Below are positions 36,384-44,993 of a stretch of 64,000 nucleotides of DNA, one piece after another. The stretch is from Humibacter sp. RRB41 (GTDB lineage: Bacteria > Actinomycetota > Actinomycetes > Actinomycetales > Microbacteriaceae), in the NCBI RefSeq assembly GCF_022761015.1, contig NZ_JAKWJQ010000006.1, positions 1 through 64,000 of the forward strand. Direction: 5' to 3'. Numbering within the stretch: the stretch's first letter is position 1; the number at the start of each line of letters is the position of its first letter. The position numbers and the translations under genes are program-made. The notes beneath the pieces were generated by a model. That model was not told the origin of the DNA and ran no database searches. It was given only the letters and a program-made list of their open reading frames with translations.

Positions 36384-36884
36384 ATGTCCATCGAACACGA
36401 CTACTTCGGCGTCATCGCGCAGGATTCGACGGGCGGACTGTACTGGTCGGAGACCATCGAGGTCTCGGAGCAGCCGGTCGAGGTCGATCTCACCGCACCG
36501 CAGGCCGCCGACGTCTCCGAGGCGGGACTCGACTCGGCGGCGGCGGTGATCCACGCGCTGGAGGGTCTCGACGGCCGAGCCCGTGAGGCGCTCGTCGCAG
36601 ATCTGAGCGAGCGCGAATCGATCACGACGCAGTACATCGATCAGCAGGTCGACGACATGGGGCAGTCGCTTCTCGATGTGCTGGTGCACAACTCCGGCGA
36701 CATCGCCATGGACGTGTTGCGCTCCCTGCAGCTGCTGCGCGTGTCGCTTCGCCCCGACCGCACGGCGGACGACGACGTGTTCGCCGTGTTCGTCTACTCG
36801 ATCGACCCCGACGAGACGGATGCGGTCCTCCAGGTCGGCTTCGACGACCGCGGTGACGTCGTCTCGGTCGACGACGGGCAGTAG
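36384..36884 (+). CDS. DUF2004 family protein
   Basis: The 166-residue acidic protein resembles DUF2004 proteins. It begins MSIEHDYFGVI, typical of the family, and has no membrane segment or catalytic motif that I can recognise. ATG 36384 has GGTGGGGTG just upstream; GTG 36378, overlapping the ftsY stop, is an alternative. Wedged between ftsY and ffh it is probably co-transcribed with ftsY, but a link to protein targeting is only positional. Confidence 0.75.
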   Translation: MSIEHDYFGVIAQDSTGGLYWSETIEVSEQPVEVDLTAPQAADVSEAGLDSAAAVIHALEGLDGRAREALVADLSERESITTQYIDQQVDDMGQSLLDVLVHNSGDIAMDVLRSLQLLRVSLRPDRTADDDVFAVFVYSIDPDETDAVLQVGFDDRGDVVSVDDGQ

Positions 36885-36916
36885 CAGGCGTACGTCGAAC
36901 CGTCAGCGCGGTCCAT

Positions 36917-36922
36917 TACGAT
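36917..36922 (+). promoter_or_regulatory. -10 box (TACGAT) of ffh
   Basis: TACGAT lies ten bases before ATG 36933, implying a leader of only about three to four bases. Confidence 0.45.
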
Positions 36923-36932
36923 TGACCCCACC

Positions 36933-38489
36933 ATGGCTACCTTCGGCACGCTCTCCGACCGGCTCACAGAGACCTTCAAGAACCTTCGCACCAAGGGCAA
37001 GCTGTCGGCATCGGATGTCGACGGCACGGTGCGCGAGATTCGTCGCGCACTGCTCGACGCCGACGTCTCCCTCGACGTCGTCAAGCAGTTCACCGCGACG
37101 GTGCGCGAGCGTGCCCTCGGTGACGAGGTCAACCAGGCGCTGAACCCCGCCCAGCAGGTGGTGCAGATCGTCAACGAGGAACTCGTCGCCATCCTCGGCG
37201 GCCAGCAGCGTCGTCTCGAGTTCGCGAAGAACCCGCCGACCGTCATCATGCTCGCCGGGCTGCAGGGCGCCGGGAAGACGACTCTCGCAGGAAAGCTCGC
37301 AAAGTGGCTGAAGAAGGAGGGGCACACGCCCATCCTGGTCGCAGCCGACCTGCAGCGGCCGAACGCCGTCACGCAGCTGCAGGTGGTGGGGGACCAGGCC
37401 GGAGTGCCGGTCTTCGCTCCCGAGCCGGGTAACGGCGTCGGCGATCCGGTGCGCGTCGCGAAGGATGCCGTCAAGCAGGCCGAGCGACAGCAGTACGACG
37501 TGGTCGTGATCGACACGGCCGGCCGCCTCGGCATCGATGCCGAGCTCATGAAGCAGGCTTCGGACATCCGCAAGGCCACTCACCCCGACGAGGTGCTGTT
37601 CGTCATCGATGCGATGATCGGTCAAGATGCCGTCAACACGGCCAAGGCGTTCCAAGAGGGCGTCGACTTCACCGGTGTCGTTCTCACGAAGCTCGACGGC
37701 GACGCCCGCGGCGGTGCCGCACTCTCGATCGCGTCCGTCACCGGCAGGCCGATCATCTTCGCCTCGACCGGTGAGGGTCTTGATGACTTCGAGCCGTTCC
37801 ACCCGGATCGCATGGCGAGCCGCATTCTCGACCTCGGTGACATCCTCACCCTCATCGAGCAGGCGCAGGGCGCCTTCGACGAGGAGGAGGCCCGTCAGGT
37901 CGCTGAGAAGTTCGCGACCGACAGCTTCACGCTCGACGACTTCTTGAAGCAGATGCAGCAGCTGCGCAACATGGGCTCGATCAAGAAGATGATCGGCATG
38001 CTGCCGGGAGCCGGTCAAATGCGGCAGCAGCTCGACCAGTTCGACGAGAAGGAGATCGTGCGCACCGAGGCGATCATCCAGTCGATGACGCCATCGGAGC
38101 GGCGCAACCCCAAGCTTCTCAACGGTTCGAGGCGCCTTCGTATCGCGAAGGGCTCGGGTATGACCGTGACCGAGATCAACCAGCTCATCACGCGCTTCGA
38201 CCAGGCATCGAAGATGATGAAGACGGTGGCCAAGGGCGGCGTGCCGAACGTGCCGGGCATGGGCCCGGTCCCCGGGGCCGGCTACGCCGGTGGTCGCAAG
38301 CAGCAGCAGAAGAAGAAGGGCTCGCGATCCGGCAACCCGGCCAAGCGAGCCGCGGAGAACGCGGCGATCGCCTCCGGCACCCCGGCTACGCGCGGTTCAG
38401 CTGACGGCAGCGGGTTCGGCCTCGGCGGTCCCAAGGCCGAGGGCGGAGAAGATCTCGCTGCGGTGCAGAAGCTGTTCGGCAGGGGTTGA
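36933..38489 (+). CDS. ffh: Signal recognition particle protein Ffh
   Basis: Ffh binds 4.5S RNA and signal sequences for co-translational targeting. The 518-residue protein has the N domain, the G domain (LAGLQGAGKTTLAGKLAKWL, VIDTAGRLGIDAELM, TKLDGDARGGAALS, STGEGLDDFEPFHP) and a methionine-rich M domain (KQMQQLRNMGSIKKMIGMLP and a segment with SGMTVTEINQLITRF). A flexible Gly/Ala-rich tail follows. Spacing to the TACGAT box suggests its own promoter, separate from ftsY. It is convergent with the next gene, 41 bases apart; no hairpin is obvious there. Confidence 0.97.
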   Translation: MATFGTLSDRLTETFKNLRTKGKLSASDVDGTVREIRRALLDADVSLDVVKQFTATVRERALGDEVNQALNPAQQVVQIVNEELVAILGGQQRRLEFAKNPPTVIMLAGLQGAGKTTLAGKLAKWLKKEGHTPILVAADLQRPNAVTQLQVVGDQAGVPVFAPEPGNGVGDPVRVAKDAVKQAERQQYDVVVIDTAGRLGIDAELMKQASDIRKATHPDEVLFVIDAMIGQDAVNTAKAFQEGVDFTGVVLTKLDGDARGGAALSIASVTGRPIIFASTGEGLDDFEPFHPDRMASRILDLGDILTLIEQAQGAFDEEEARQVAEKFATDSFTLDDFLKQMQQLRNMGSIKKMIGMLPGAGQMRQQLDQFDEKEIVRTEAIIQSMTPSERRNPKLLNGSRRLRIAKGSGMTVTEINQLITRFDQASKMMKTVAKGGVPNVPGMGPVPGAGYAGGRKQQQKKKGSRSGNPAKRAAENAAIASGTPATRGSADGSGFGLGGPKAEGGEDLAAVQKLFGRG

Positions 38490-38530
38490 GACCGCAGGTC
38501 GGCGTCGTCGGCAACTCACGTGGTCGAACG

Positions 38531-39664
38531 TCAGCCGAGCCCGTTGCGTAGTTCGCGCGTGAGCGACGAGACCACAGCGGGCAGACTGCCGCCGTTCGCC
38601 TCCGCCACGGCCAACTGGCGCTGGTAACTCACGCCCTTGCCAAGGATCATCTCCACGTCGGCGAGCTCGCGACTGCAGCCGAGCCGTTCGGCGGTCGACG
38701 CGAGTTCGTCCACGAGGGCGCGGATGCCGTCGGCGACCCGCCCTTGCGCGCCTCCCGGGTCGAGGATGATGTCGGCGTCGATGCCGTACCTCGCTGCCCG
38801 CCACTTGTTCTCGCGCACGAACCAGGGCTGCAGCACCATCGGTTGCTCGCCGTGGTCGAGCTGGGCGGACATCCGCTCGACGAGGCGGTGGATGACGGCG
38901 GCAAGCGCTCCGAGCTCGGTCGCGGTCGACACGCCGTCGCAGGCGCGCATCTCCACGGTGCCCCAGCGAGGCGATGGCCGGATGTCCCAGCGCACCTCGC
39001 TGTAGTCCCTGATCACCTCCGTGGCGATGAGATCGTCGACATAGCCCTCGTAGTCGTGCCAGGTCTCGAGCTGCCACGGGAGGCCGGCGGTCGGAAGCTG
39101 CTGGAACATCAACGCCCTGTTGGACGCGTACCCGGTGGCGGTGCCGCCCCAGAACGGGCTGGACGCGCTCAGCGCCTGAAGGTGCGGATAGTACGTGAGC
39201 AGTCCGTTCACGATCGGGAGGACCTTGTCGCGGCGCTCGATGCCCACGTGCACGTGCACGCCCCAGATGAGCATCTGGCGGCCCCACCATTGGGTGCGCT
39301 CGAGCAGGTGGTCGTAGCGCTCCGACGGCGTCGCCCGCTGGTCGAACCACTGCGCGAACGGATGCGTGCCTGCGCACATCAGCTCGACCCCGAGCGGGTC
39401 GGTGGTCTCCCTGACACGCTCGATGAGCGTCCCCAGATCGGCGACGGCGTCCGGAACGGTGCGATGCACGGTACTGACCAGCTCGATCGTGTTCAGCAGC
39501 AACTCGTGCGTGATCTGCGGATGCTCGCTGCCGTCGCCGGGACCCGCCGACTTCAGCACGTCGTCGGCGATCTGCACCAGGTCGCCCGTGTCGCGGTCGA
39601 CGAGGGCGATCTCCCACTCGATGCCGACCGTCGATCGTTCGGATGTCGCGAAATCGATACGCAT
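38531..39664 (-). CDS. Carboxylate-amine ligase of the GCS2 (glutamate-cysteine ligase type 2/YbdK) family
   Basis: This 377-residue enzyme of the glutamine-synthetase-like GCS2 superfamily would couple a carboxylate (glutamate) to an amine such as cysteine at ATP cost. It begins MRIDFATSERSTVGIEWEIA, with VGIEWEIALVD forming the first metal-binding strand. GVHVHVGIERRDKVLPI, ALSASSPFWGG and PRWGTVEMRACDGVST are characteristic motifs. ATG 39664 has GGAGAG seven bases upstream. Actinobacterial members include EgtA of ergothioneine synthesis and YbdK-like enzymes; which activity applies cannot be decided, and no other egt genes are nearby. It is divergent from the fusion-gene operon. Confidence 0.85.
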   Translation of the reverse strand: MRIDFATSERSTVGIEWEIALVDRDTGDLVQIADDVLKSAGPGDGSEHPQITHELLLNTIELVSTVHRTVPDAVADLGTLIERVRETTDPLGVELMCAGTHPFAQWFDQRATPSERYDHLLERTQWWGRQMLIWGVHVHVGIERRDKVLPIVNGLLTYYPHLQALSASSPFWGGTATGYASNRALMFQQLPTAGLPWQLETWHDYEGYVDDLIATEVIRDYSEVRWDIRPSPRWGTVEMRACDGVSTATELGALAAVIHRLVERMSAQLDHGEQPMVLQPWFVRENKWRAARYGIDADIILDPGGAQGRVADGIRALVDELASTAERLGCSRELADVEMILGKGVSYQRQLAVAEANGGSLPAVVSSLTRELRNGLG

Positions 39665-39738
39665 GCGCCGCTCTCCGGACGTCGATCGAGTGTCACTCGC
39701 CACGAGTTCGAGTCCCGGTCGCTAGCCTATCGACCGCC

Positions 39739-39849
39739 ATGGGAAAGGCACAGGAGCCTGAGGGCCGTCAGTACGTCCGCGCGGGCGTGAGCGTACAGGT
39801 TGCGGTCGTCGGCGGAGCGGACGAAGGAGACTATGCGACTGATAGTTGA
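39739..39849 (+). CDS. Possible 36-codon leader ORF overlapping the start of the EPSPS-ligase fusion gene
   Basis: ATG 39739 follows TAGCCT (39723-39728) by ten bases. The ORF ends at TAG 39847-39849, seventeen bases past the ATG of the fusion gene and in another frame. The fusion gene's AAGGAGA is only two bases from its ATG, a poor spacing, so translation of this ORF could deliver ribosomes there. The peptide (starting MGKAQEPEGRQYVRAG) resembles nothing I know. It may be a chance ORF. Confidence 0.3.
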   Translation: MGKAQEPEGRQYVRAGVSVQVAVVGGADEGDYATDS

Positions 39850-42800
39850 TGGAACCGAAGCAGGACTGTCCGGTGAACTGGATGTTCCGGTGTCGAAATA
39901 CCACGCGCACCGCGCCCTCGTGCTCGCTTCTCTTGCAGAAGGCACGAGCGTCATCTCCGGGCTGTCGTCGACGCGGCAGATCGAGTGGACGGTGAGTGCG
40001 CTGCGGGCGCTGGGAACCCGAATCACCTCGGACGGCGACTCGTACGTGGTGCAGGGCGGTCGCTACAAGGCGTCGAAGGTCGTCGAGCGCGGATCGAGCG
40101 GTCCCGACGGCGTTCTGAACGTCGGCTCGAGCGGGACGACCCTGTACTTCATGGTCGGGCTGGCCGCGCTCGCCGACAGACCGATCGTGCTCACCGGAAT
40201 GAAGTACTTCCGCCGCCGGCCGATCAAGGCACTTCTGGATTCGTTGCAGCAGATGGGCGTCGAGCTGACGAGCACGGATGACTGCCCGCCGATCACGGTG
40301 CAGCCTCGGCGGCCCCGTGGCGGCGACGTCTCCATTGCCGGAACACTGTCGCAGTGGCTCAGCGGTCTGCTGCTCCTCGCCCCGTTCGCCGAGAACGACA
40401 CGACCATCCACGTGACGGGCGGTGCGTTGAACGAGCAGCCCTACGTCGAACTGACCGTGCGCATGATGCGCGAGTTCGGTCTGCGCGTTGAGGTCTCGGA
40501 TGACTGGCTCACCTACCGTGTGCCCGCCGGACAGCAGGCTCGTCCGGCCGACTACCGGGTGCCGCCGGACATCGGCTCCGCGGCCTTCGGCATCGTTGCG
40601 GCGGCGATCCATCCCGGGGACGTCCTTCTGCGGGGACTGTCTGCCACGAGAGCGGAGGACACCGATCACCCCGAGGCAGAATTCCTCGATTTGGCGGCTC
40701 GCATGGGTGTCCCGATGGTGAGCGACCCGGAGACGGGATTCGTACGCATCGCGCACGACGGGCTCGACCTGCACCCCATCGACGTCGACTGCGGACCGAT
40801 TCCGGATCTGCTCCCCGCGCTGGCAACGCTTGCCACCTTCGCGAACGGTACTTCCAGGTTCCACAACGTGCGGCACATCCGGCTGAAGGAATCGGACCGA
40901 GTCGCCGCGATGCTCCAGCTGAACCGCATGGGCGGCCGCGTCGAGCAGTCCCCGGACGAACTGCGCGTGACAGGCGTGAAAGGGCTGCACGGGGCGAGCA
41001 TGTCGTCCTTCAACGACCACAGGGTGCTGATGGCGCTCTCCGTCGCTGCCACGCGCGCGCAAGGAGTCTCCACACTCACGTATCCGAGGGCGTATCGGAT
41101 CTCGTATCCGATGTTCCTCGACGCAATGAACAGCATCGGTCTCGATCTCGAGATCGGTTCGCTCGCCATCGATGAGGAGCGGGAGGAGCCGACGATCAGT
41201 TCCGCCTCCGACGTCGAGTCGGCGCTCGGTGCGACAGCCGAGCCACTGATGCTCACCGACGCCGTTCGCCTGAAGGTGGAGGCGGCTCCGGACGAGCCGG
41301 CCGTGGTCGAGGTCGGCGGCCATGCCGCTACCACCGTGACCTGGCGCGAGCTCGACGAGGAGGCCGACCGTGTTGCGGCACTGCTGCTCGACCTGGGCGT
41401 TCGGCGTGGCGAGCCGGTCGCGCTCCAACTCCCCAACTGGACGGAGTTCGTCGCGATCGCACTCGGCATCATGCGGGCCGGAGGCGTCGTCACGCCGATC
41501 ATGCCGGTCTTCGGGCCGCGCGAGACGGCGATGACCCTGTCGCGTTCCCGCACGCGCATCATCTTCCTTCCGAACTACTTCCGCGGCCGCCAGCCGGTGG
41601 TCGAACTGCTCGCGGCGATCGGCGAGGCGGAGGCGCAGGGCCGACGGCTCTCGCTCGAGAACGTGTTGGTTCTGCGCAGCGAGAACAGACATGGATCGGA
41701 CCCGACCGTCGAGGTGCCTCCGATCCCGAGGGACGCGGTCGAAGACGCCAGGGCTACGGAGTGGACGTGGCGCTACTACGACGCGGCGCTCGACTCCGTC
41801 AGAGTCGACAGCGATGCCATCGCAGCGGCAGCTCCCGGCCCTGACGACTACTGCCAGTTGTTGTTCACCTCGGGAACGACAGGTGAGCCGAAGGGCGTGC
41901 AGCACACATACCGCAGCCTCGGTCTCGCCACCGCGATGGAGGTGCGTCACCTCGGGCTCACGGCACGTGATCGTATCTACGCGCCTACCCCGCTTGCGCA
42001 TCAGACCGGATTCCTCTACGGCATGCTGCTGTCGTGGCGCCTCGGAGTGGCCGGCGTGATCCAACCCGTGTGGGACGGGGCGGTGTCGCTCGACCGTGCC
42101 TTCGGCGAGGCTCACGCGACGTTCGTGCAAGCGGCGACGCCGTTCCTCTCCGACCTCGTCTCGCTCGTCGAGTCGGGGTCGCGCGTGCCGAAGAGCCTGC
42201 GCATCTTCGTCGCCACCGGAGCGGCCGTGCCGCGGGCACTCGCCGAGAAGGCGACCCGGGTGCTGGGAACGAAGGTGCTCGGCGCGTTCGGGACGACGGA
42301 GACGTGTCTCGGCGCACTGGCGTCCCCCCGGGATCGAAAGCGTCACGCCTGGGGGAGCGACGGGCGCGCTCTGCCTGGGGTCGACATCCGCATCGTCGAC
42401 GACGAGGGAGAGGAGCTCCCGGCCCGCACGGAGGGAAACTTCGAACTGCGGTCGCCCACGGTGTTCCAGGGCTATCTGGAGCGACCGGACCTGACCGCCG
42501 ATGTCTTCACGAAAGACGGCTGGTACCGAACCGGCGACCTCGCCTACCTCGATGAATCGGGCTTTCTGCACATCACGGGGCGGGTGAAGGATGTCATCAA
42601 CCGGGGCGGGGAGAAAGTTCCCGTTGTGGAGATCGAGAACCTGCTCTACCAGCACCCCAAGGTCACCGACGTGGCGATCGTCGCCATGCCCGATCCGCGG
42701 CTGGGTGAGCGAGCGTGTGCGTTCATCGTGCCCGCCGACGCGGATTCGCCGGTCACTCTTCGCGAGGTGCAGGATTATCTGGGTCGGCACGGCACATCGA

Positions 42801-42976
42801 AGTACTACTGGCCGGAGCGCATCGAGGTCCTCGACGTGCTGCCAAGGAACGTCGTCGGCAAGGTGCAGAAGAACATCCTTCGCGAACGCGCGGATGCCCT
42901 GGTAGCCGGTGGATCGGAGCCCCGCAGCGGGGGCGAACAGAAGAACAAGTCCCAGGACAAGAGGGAGAGGGCATGA
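39833..42976 (+). CDS. EPSP-synthase-like domain fused to an AMP-forming acyl-CoA ligase
   Basis: One uninterrupted frame of 1047 residues joins two enzymes. Residues ~1-435 have the EPSP synthase fold: VPVSKYHAHRALVLASLAEG, SQWLSGLLLLAPFA, D325, HIRLKESDR and SFNDHRVLMALS. E. coli K22, R27, D313, K340, E341, R344, H385 and R386 have equivalents. The PEP contact R124 is Y125, K411 is I423, S23 is Y23 and the N-A-G-T loop is S-S-G-T. It is therefore not expected to be a normal AroA. A linker (~436-470) leads to an ANL ligase (~471-1015) with LLFTSGTTGEPKGVQHTYRS, YRTGDLAYLDESGFLHITGR, the hinge RVKDVINRGGEK and catalytic Lys in VVGKVQKNIL. The likely role is dehydration of shikimate and CoA activation of the product in cyclohexanecarboxyl-CoA synthesis. 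It overlaps the next gene by four bases (ATGA). Confidence 0.85.
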   Translation: MRLIVDGTEAGLSGELDVPVSKYHAHRALVLASLAEGTSVISGLSSTRQIEWTVSALRALGTRITSDGDSYVVQGGRYKASKVVERGSSGPDGVLNVGSSGTTLYFMVGLAALADRPIVLTGMKYFRRRPIKALLDSLQQMGVELTSTDDCPPITVQPRRPRGGDVSIAGTLSQWLSGLLLLAPFAENDTTIHVTGGALNEQPYVELTVRMMREFGLRVEVSDDWLTYRVPAGQQARPADYRVPPDIGSAAFGIVAAAIHPGDVLLRGLSATRAEDTDHPEAEFLDLAARMGVPMVSDPETGFVRIAHDGLDLHPIDVDCGPIPDLLPALATLATFANGTSRFHNVRHIRLKESDRVAAMLQLNRMGGRVEQSPDELRVTGVKGLHGASMSSFNDHRVLMALSVAATRAQGVSTLTYPRAYRISYPMFLDAMNSIGLDLEIGSLAIDEEREEPTISSASDVESALGATAEPLMLTDAVRLKVEAAPDEPAVVEVGGHAATTVTWRELDEEADRVAALLLDLGVRRGEPVALQLPNWTEFVAIALGIMRAGGVVTPIMPVFGPRETAMTLSRSRTRIIFLPNYFRGRQPVVELLAAIGEAEAQGRRLSLENVLVLRSENRHGSDPTVEVPPIPRDAVEDARATEWTWRYYDAALDSVRVDSDAIAAAAPGPDDYCQLLFTSGTTGEPKGVQHTYRSLGLATAMEVRHLGLTARDRIYAPTPLAHQTGFLYGMLLSWRLGVAGVIQPVWDGAVSLDRAFGEAHATFVQAATPFLSDLVSLVESGSRVPKSLRIFVATGAAVPRALAEKATRVLGTKVLGAFGTTETCLGALASPRDRKRHAWGSDGRALPGVDIRIVDDEGEELPARTEGNFELRSPTVFQGYLERPDLTADVFTKDGWYRTGDLAYLDESGFLHITGRVKDVINRGGEKVPVVEIENLLYQHPKVTDVAIVAMPDPRLGERACAFIVPADADSPVTLREVQDYLGRHGTSKYYWPERIEVLDVLPRNVVGKVQKNILRERADALVAGGSEPRSGGEQKNKSQDKRERA

Positions 42977-44124
42977 CGGAGCTCGTGGACGAGGAGTTCG
43001 ATCGACTGAAGCGCGAGGTCACCGAATGGGTGACCGGCCCTGGAGAGGACTATGCCGAACGCATCGAGGAGACCGGCAACGTGCCGGCCGAGCTGTTCGC
43101 GGAGCTGCGAGACAACGGCTTTCTGAACCTCGCGGCACCGCAGCGGCTCGGAGGCCGGGACGTCCCGTTCGCCGAGTATCTCGAGCTGATGGAGATCTTC
43201 TCGCGTTCCCACGCTTCGATCCGCATGCTCGTCCACGTGGTGAACGGCACATGGCGTGCGATGGATCCGTTCATGACGCAGGAGCAACGCGAGACGTTCA
43301 TCGTGCCGTCCGTGAAGGGCGAGAAGCTGATCGCGTTCACGCTCACGGAGGCGACGGCGGGCACCGGTGCAGACATCCGGACGACAGTGCGCCGTGAGAG
43401 GGACACGTACTACCTGAACGGTGAGAAGCACCTCATCACGTTCGGCGTGAAGTGCGACTGGTGGTTGCTGGCGGCGCGCCTCGATGGCACGACCGGCAAA
43501 GACGGAACCGTCGCCATCATGGTGCCGAACACCGGCCTGCCCGGTGCGGAGGTGATCGACGACTCGCAGACGATGGGGGTGCACGGCACGGACCACGCCA
43601 TCCTGAACTTCCATGACACTCCCGTGCCCGCCGCGAACCGGGTGGGCGAGGAAGGGCAGGGCCTCGACGTCATGCTCGGCGGCTTCCTCCTTCCCAGCAG
43701 GGTGTCGGTGGCGATGAGCTGCGTCGGTCTGGCCGAGCGGGCACAGGAGCTCGCGGTGGATTACGCGCTTCGTCGAGAGACGTTCGGCAAGCGGCTGGCC
43801 GAGCGCCAGGCGATCCAGTTCTATCTCGCCGAGAACTATGCGGACATCCAGGCGGCGAGGGCACTCGTGCTGGAGGCCGCTCGGGCCTACCAGCGCGGCG
43901 ATGCCAACGCCGGCGTGCTCTCGAGCGCGTCGAAGATGGTCGCGGTCGACATGCTGACGCGCGTCACAGACAAGGCGCTCCAGATTCACGGCGGCGAGGG
44001 CTACTGGAAGCGCAACGCCATCGAGCGCGTCTACCGGGATGCCAGGGCGCAGCGCTTCGAAGAGGGCACCAACGAGATCCAGAAGCTCGTCGTCGGGCGA
44101 GCCGTGGTCACTGGCAAGGTCTGA
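42973..44124 (+). CDS. Acyl-CoA dehydrogenase of the CHC-CoA-type operon
   Basis: The 383-residue FAD enzyme has the complete acyl-CoA dehydrogenase fold: N-terminal helices, the FAD-binding strand FTLTEATAGTGADIRTT, GEKHLITFGVKCDWWLLAA, and the C-terminal ETFGKRLAERQAIQFYLAEN and IHGGEGYWKRNAIERVYRDA. The catalytic Glu is retained in EEGTNEIQKLVVGR. It starts in the stop codon of the EPSPS-ligase fusion, so the two are translated together. The ansatrienin CHC cluster of Streptomyces collinus also contains an acyl-CoA dehydrogenase homologue. Here it probably handles the CoA-bound cyclohexene or cyclohexadiene ring; the direction and exact intermediate are unknown. Confidence 0.88.
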   Translation: MTELVDEEFDRLKREVTEWVTGPGEDYAERIEETGNVPAELFAELRDNGFLNLAAPQRLGGRDVPFAEYLELMEIFSRSHASIRMLVHVVNGTWRAMDPFMTQEQRETFIVPSVKGEKLIAFTLTEATAGTGADIRTTVRRERDTYYLNGEKHLITFGVKCDWWLLAARLDGTTGKDGTVAIMVPNTGLPGAEVIDDSQTMGVHGTDHAILNFHDTPVPAANRVGEEGQGLDVMLGGFLLPSRVSVAMSCVGLAERAQELAVDYALRRETFGKRLAERQAIQFYLAENYADIQAARALVLEAARAYQRGDANAGVLSSASKMVAVDMLTRVTDKALQIHGGEGYWKRNAIERVYRDARAQRFEEGTNEIQKLVVGRAVVTGKV

Positions 44125-44171
44125 ATCGGCCATCATCGAACACCGACGTACGACAGAAACGAAGGAAGAAC

Positions 44172-44990
44172 ATGGCCTCGGATGCGCCACGCGTCACCCT
44201 CATCACAGGAAGCTCCCGCGGCATCGGCCGGTTGCTCGCGCTGAAACTCGCCGCGAAGGGCGAGCATGTGGTGGTCAACTACAAGAAGAACGTCGAACTC
44301 GCCGATGACGTCGTGCGCGAAGCGCGCGCGGCGGGCGGCGGAGGCATCGCGGTGCAGGCCGACATCGAGGAGCCCGACGACATCGACGCGCTCTTCGAGG
44401 CGGTGCGCGCCGAGTACGGCAGGCTCGACGCGTTCGTGGCGAACGCGGCGGCCAGCGCCTTCAAGCCGGTCACCGCGCTCAAGCTCCACCACCTCGACCG
44501 CAGCTGGGCGATGAACGTGCGCTCGTTCGTGCTCGGCGCACAGCGTGCGCTCTCGCTCATGGGAAACGACGGCGGACGCATCGTGGCTGTGACGAGCTAT
44601 GGTTCGCTTCGCTCGTTCCCTACCTACGCGTCGCTGGGAGCGGCGAAATCGGCTGTGGAGACCTACGTCAGGTTCATGGCCACGGAGTTCGGGCCGAAGA
44701 ACGTGACGGTCAACGCCGTGAACGGCGGACTGATCGACACCGACTCGCTCGAGTATTTCTATCAGCGCGTGCCAGGCATGGCGCCCATGCAGAGCGTGAT
44801 CGAGAAGATTCCGCTCGGTCGTCCCGGCACGGCGGACGACATGGCCTCCGCCGTCGAATTCCTGCTCGGTCCGACGGCCGGCTACATCACGGGTCAGACC
44901 CTCACCGTCGACGGCGGCCTCACCGTTGTCGCCCCGCCGTTCTGGGCCGACACCAGCGGTGAGCTGCGGGCAGCGGTCTACGGAGACTGA
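44172..44990 (+). CDS. SDR enoyl-CoA reductase, ChcA/FabL-like
   Basis: The 272-residue short-chain dehydrogenase/reductase has the cofactor motif TGSSRGIG and the NAA motif in FVANAAASAFK. Its active site is S-Y-G-S-L-R-S-F-P-T-Y-A-S-L-G-A-A-K, that is Tyr-x6-Lys. Ordinary ketoreductase SDRs have Tyr-x3-Lys, whereas enoyl reductases FabI, FabL and ChcA have Tyr-x6-Lys. This supports reduction of a carbon-carbon double bond, and ChcA (1-cyclohexenylcarbonyl-CoA reductase) is the obvious counterpart given the neighbours. An AACGAAGGAAGAAC ribosome site precedes ATG 44172. A FabL-type enoyl-ACP reductase for fatty-acid synthesis is the alternative. Confidence 0.87.
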   Translation: MASDAPRVTLITGSSRGIGRLLALKLAAKGEHVVVNYKKNVELADDVVREARAAGGGGIAVQADIEEPDDIDALFEAVRAEYGRLDAFVANAAASAFKPVTALKLHHLDRSWAMNVRSFVLGAQRALSLMGNDGGRIVAVTSYGSLRSFPTYASLGAAKSAVETYVRFMATEFGPKNVTVNAVNGGLIDTDSLEYFYQRVPGMAPMQSVIEKIPLGRPGTADDMASAVEFLLGPTAGYITGQTLTVDGGLTVVAPPFWADTSGELRAAVYGD

Positions 44991-44993
44991 CGG

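Noticed and set aside
39833-41140. Assignment of the EPSPS-like domain as housekeeping aroA
   Set aside because: Key PEP-binding positions are substituted, it is fused to a CoA ligase and lies with reductases for a cyclohexane ring; a normal aroA is expected elsewhere.
39722-42790. 1022-codon minus-strand ORF opposite the EPSPS-ligase fusion
   Set aside because: The plus-strand frame has intact catalytic motifs of two enzymes; the reverse frame is Arg/His-rich noise.
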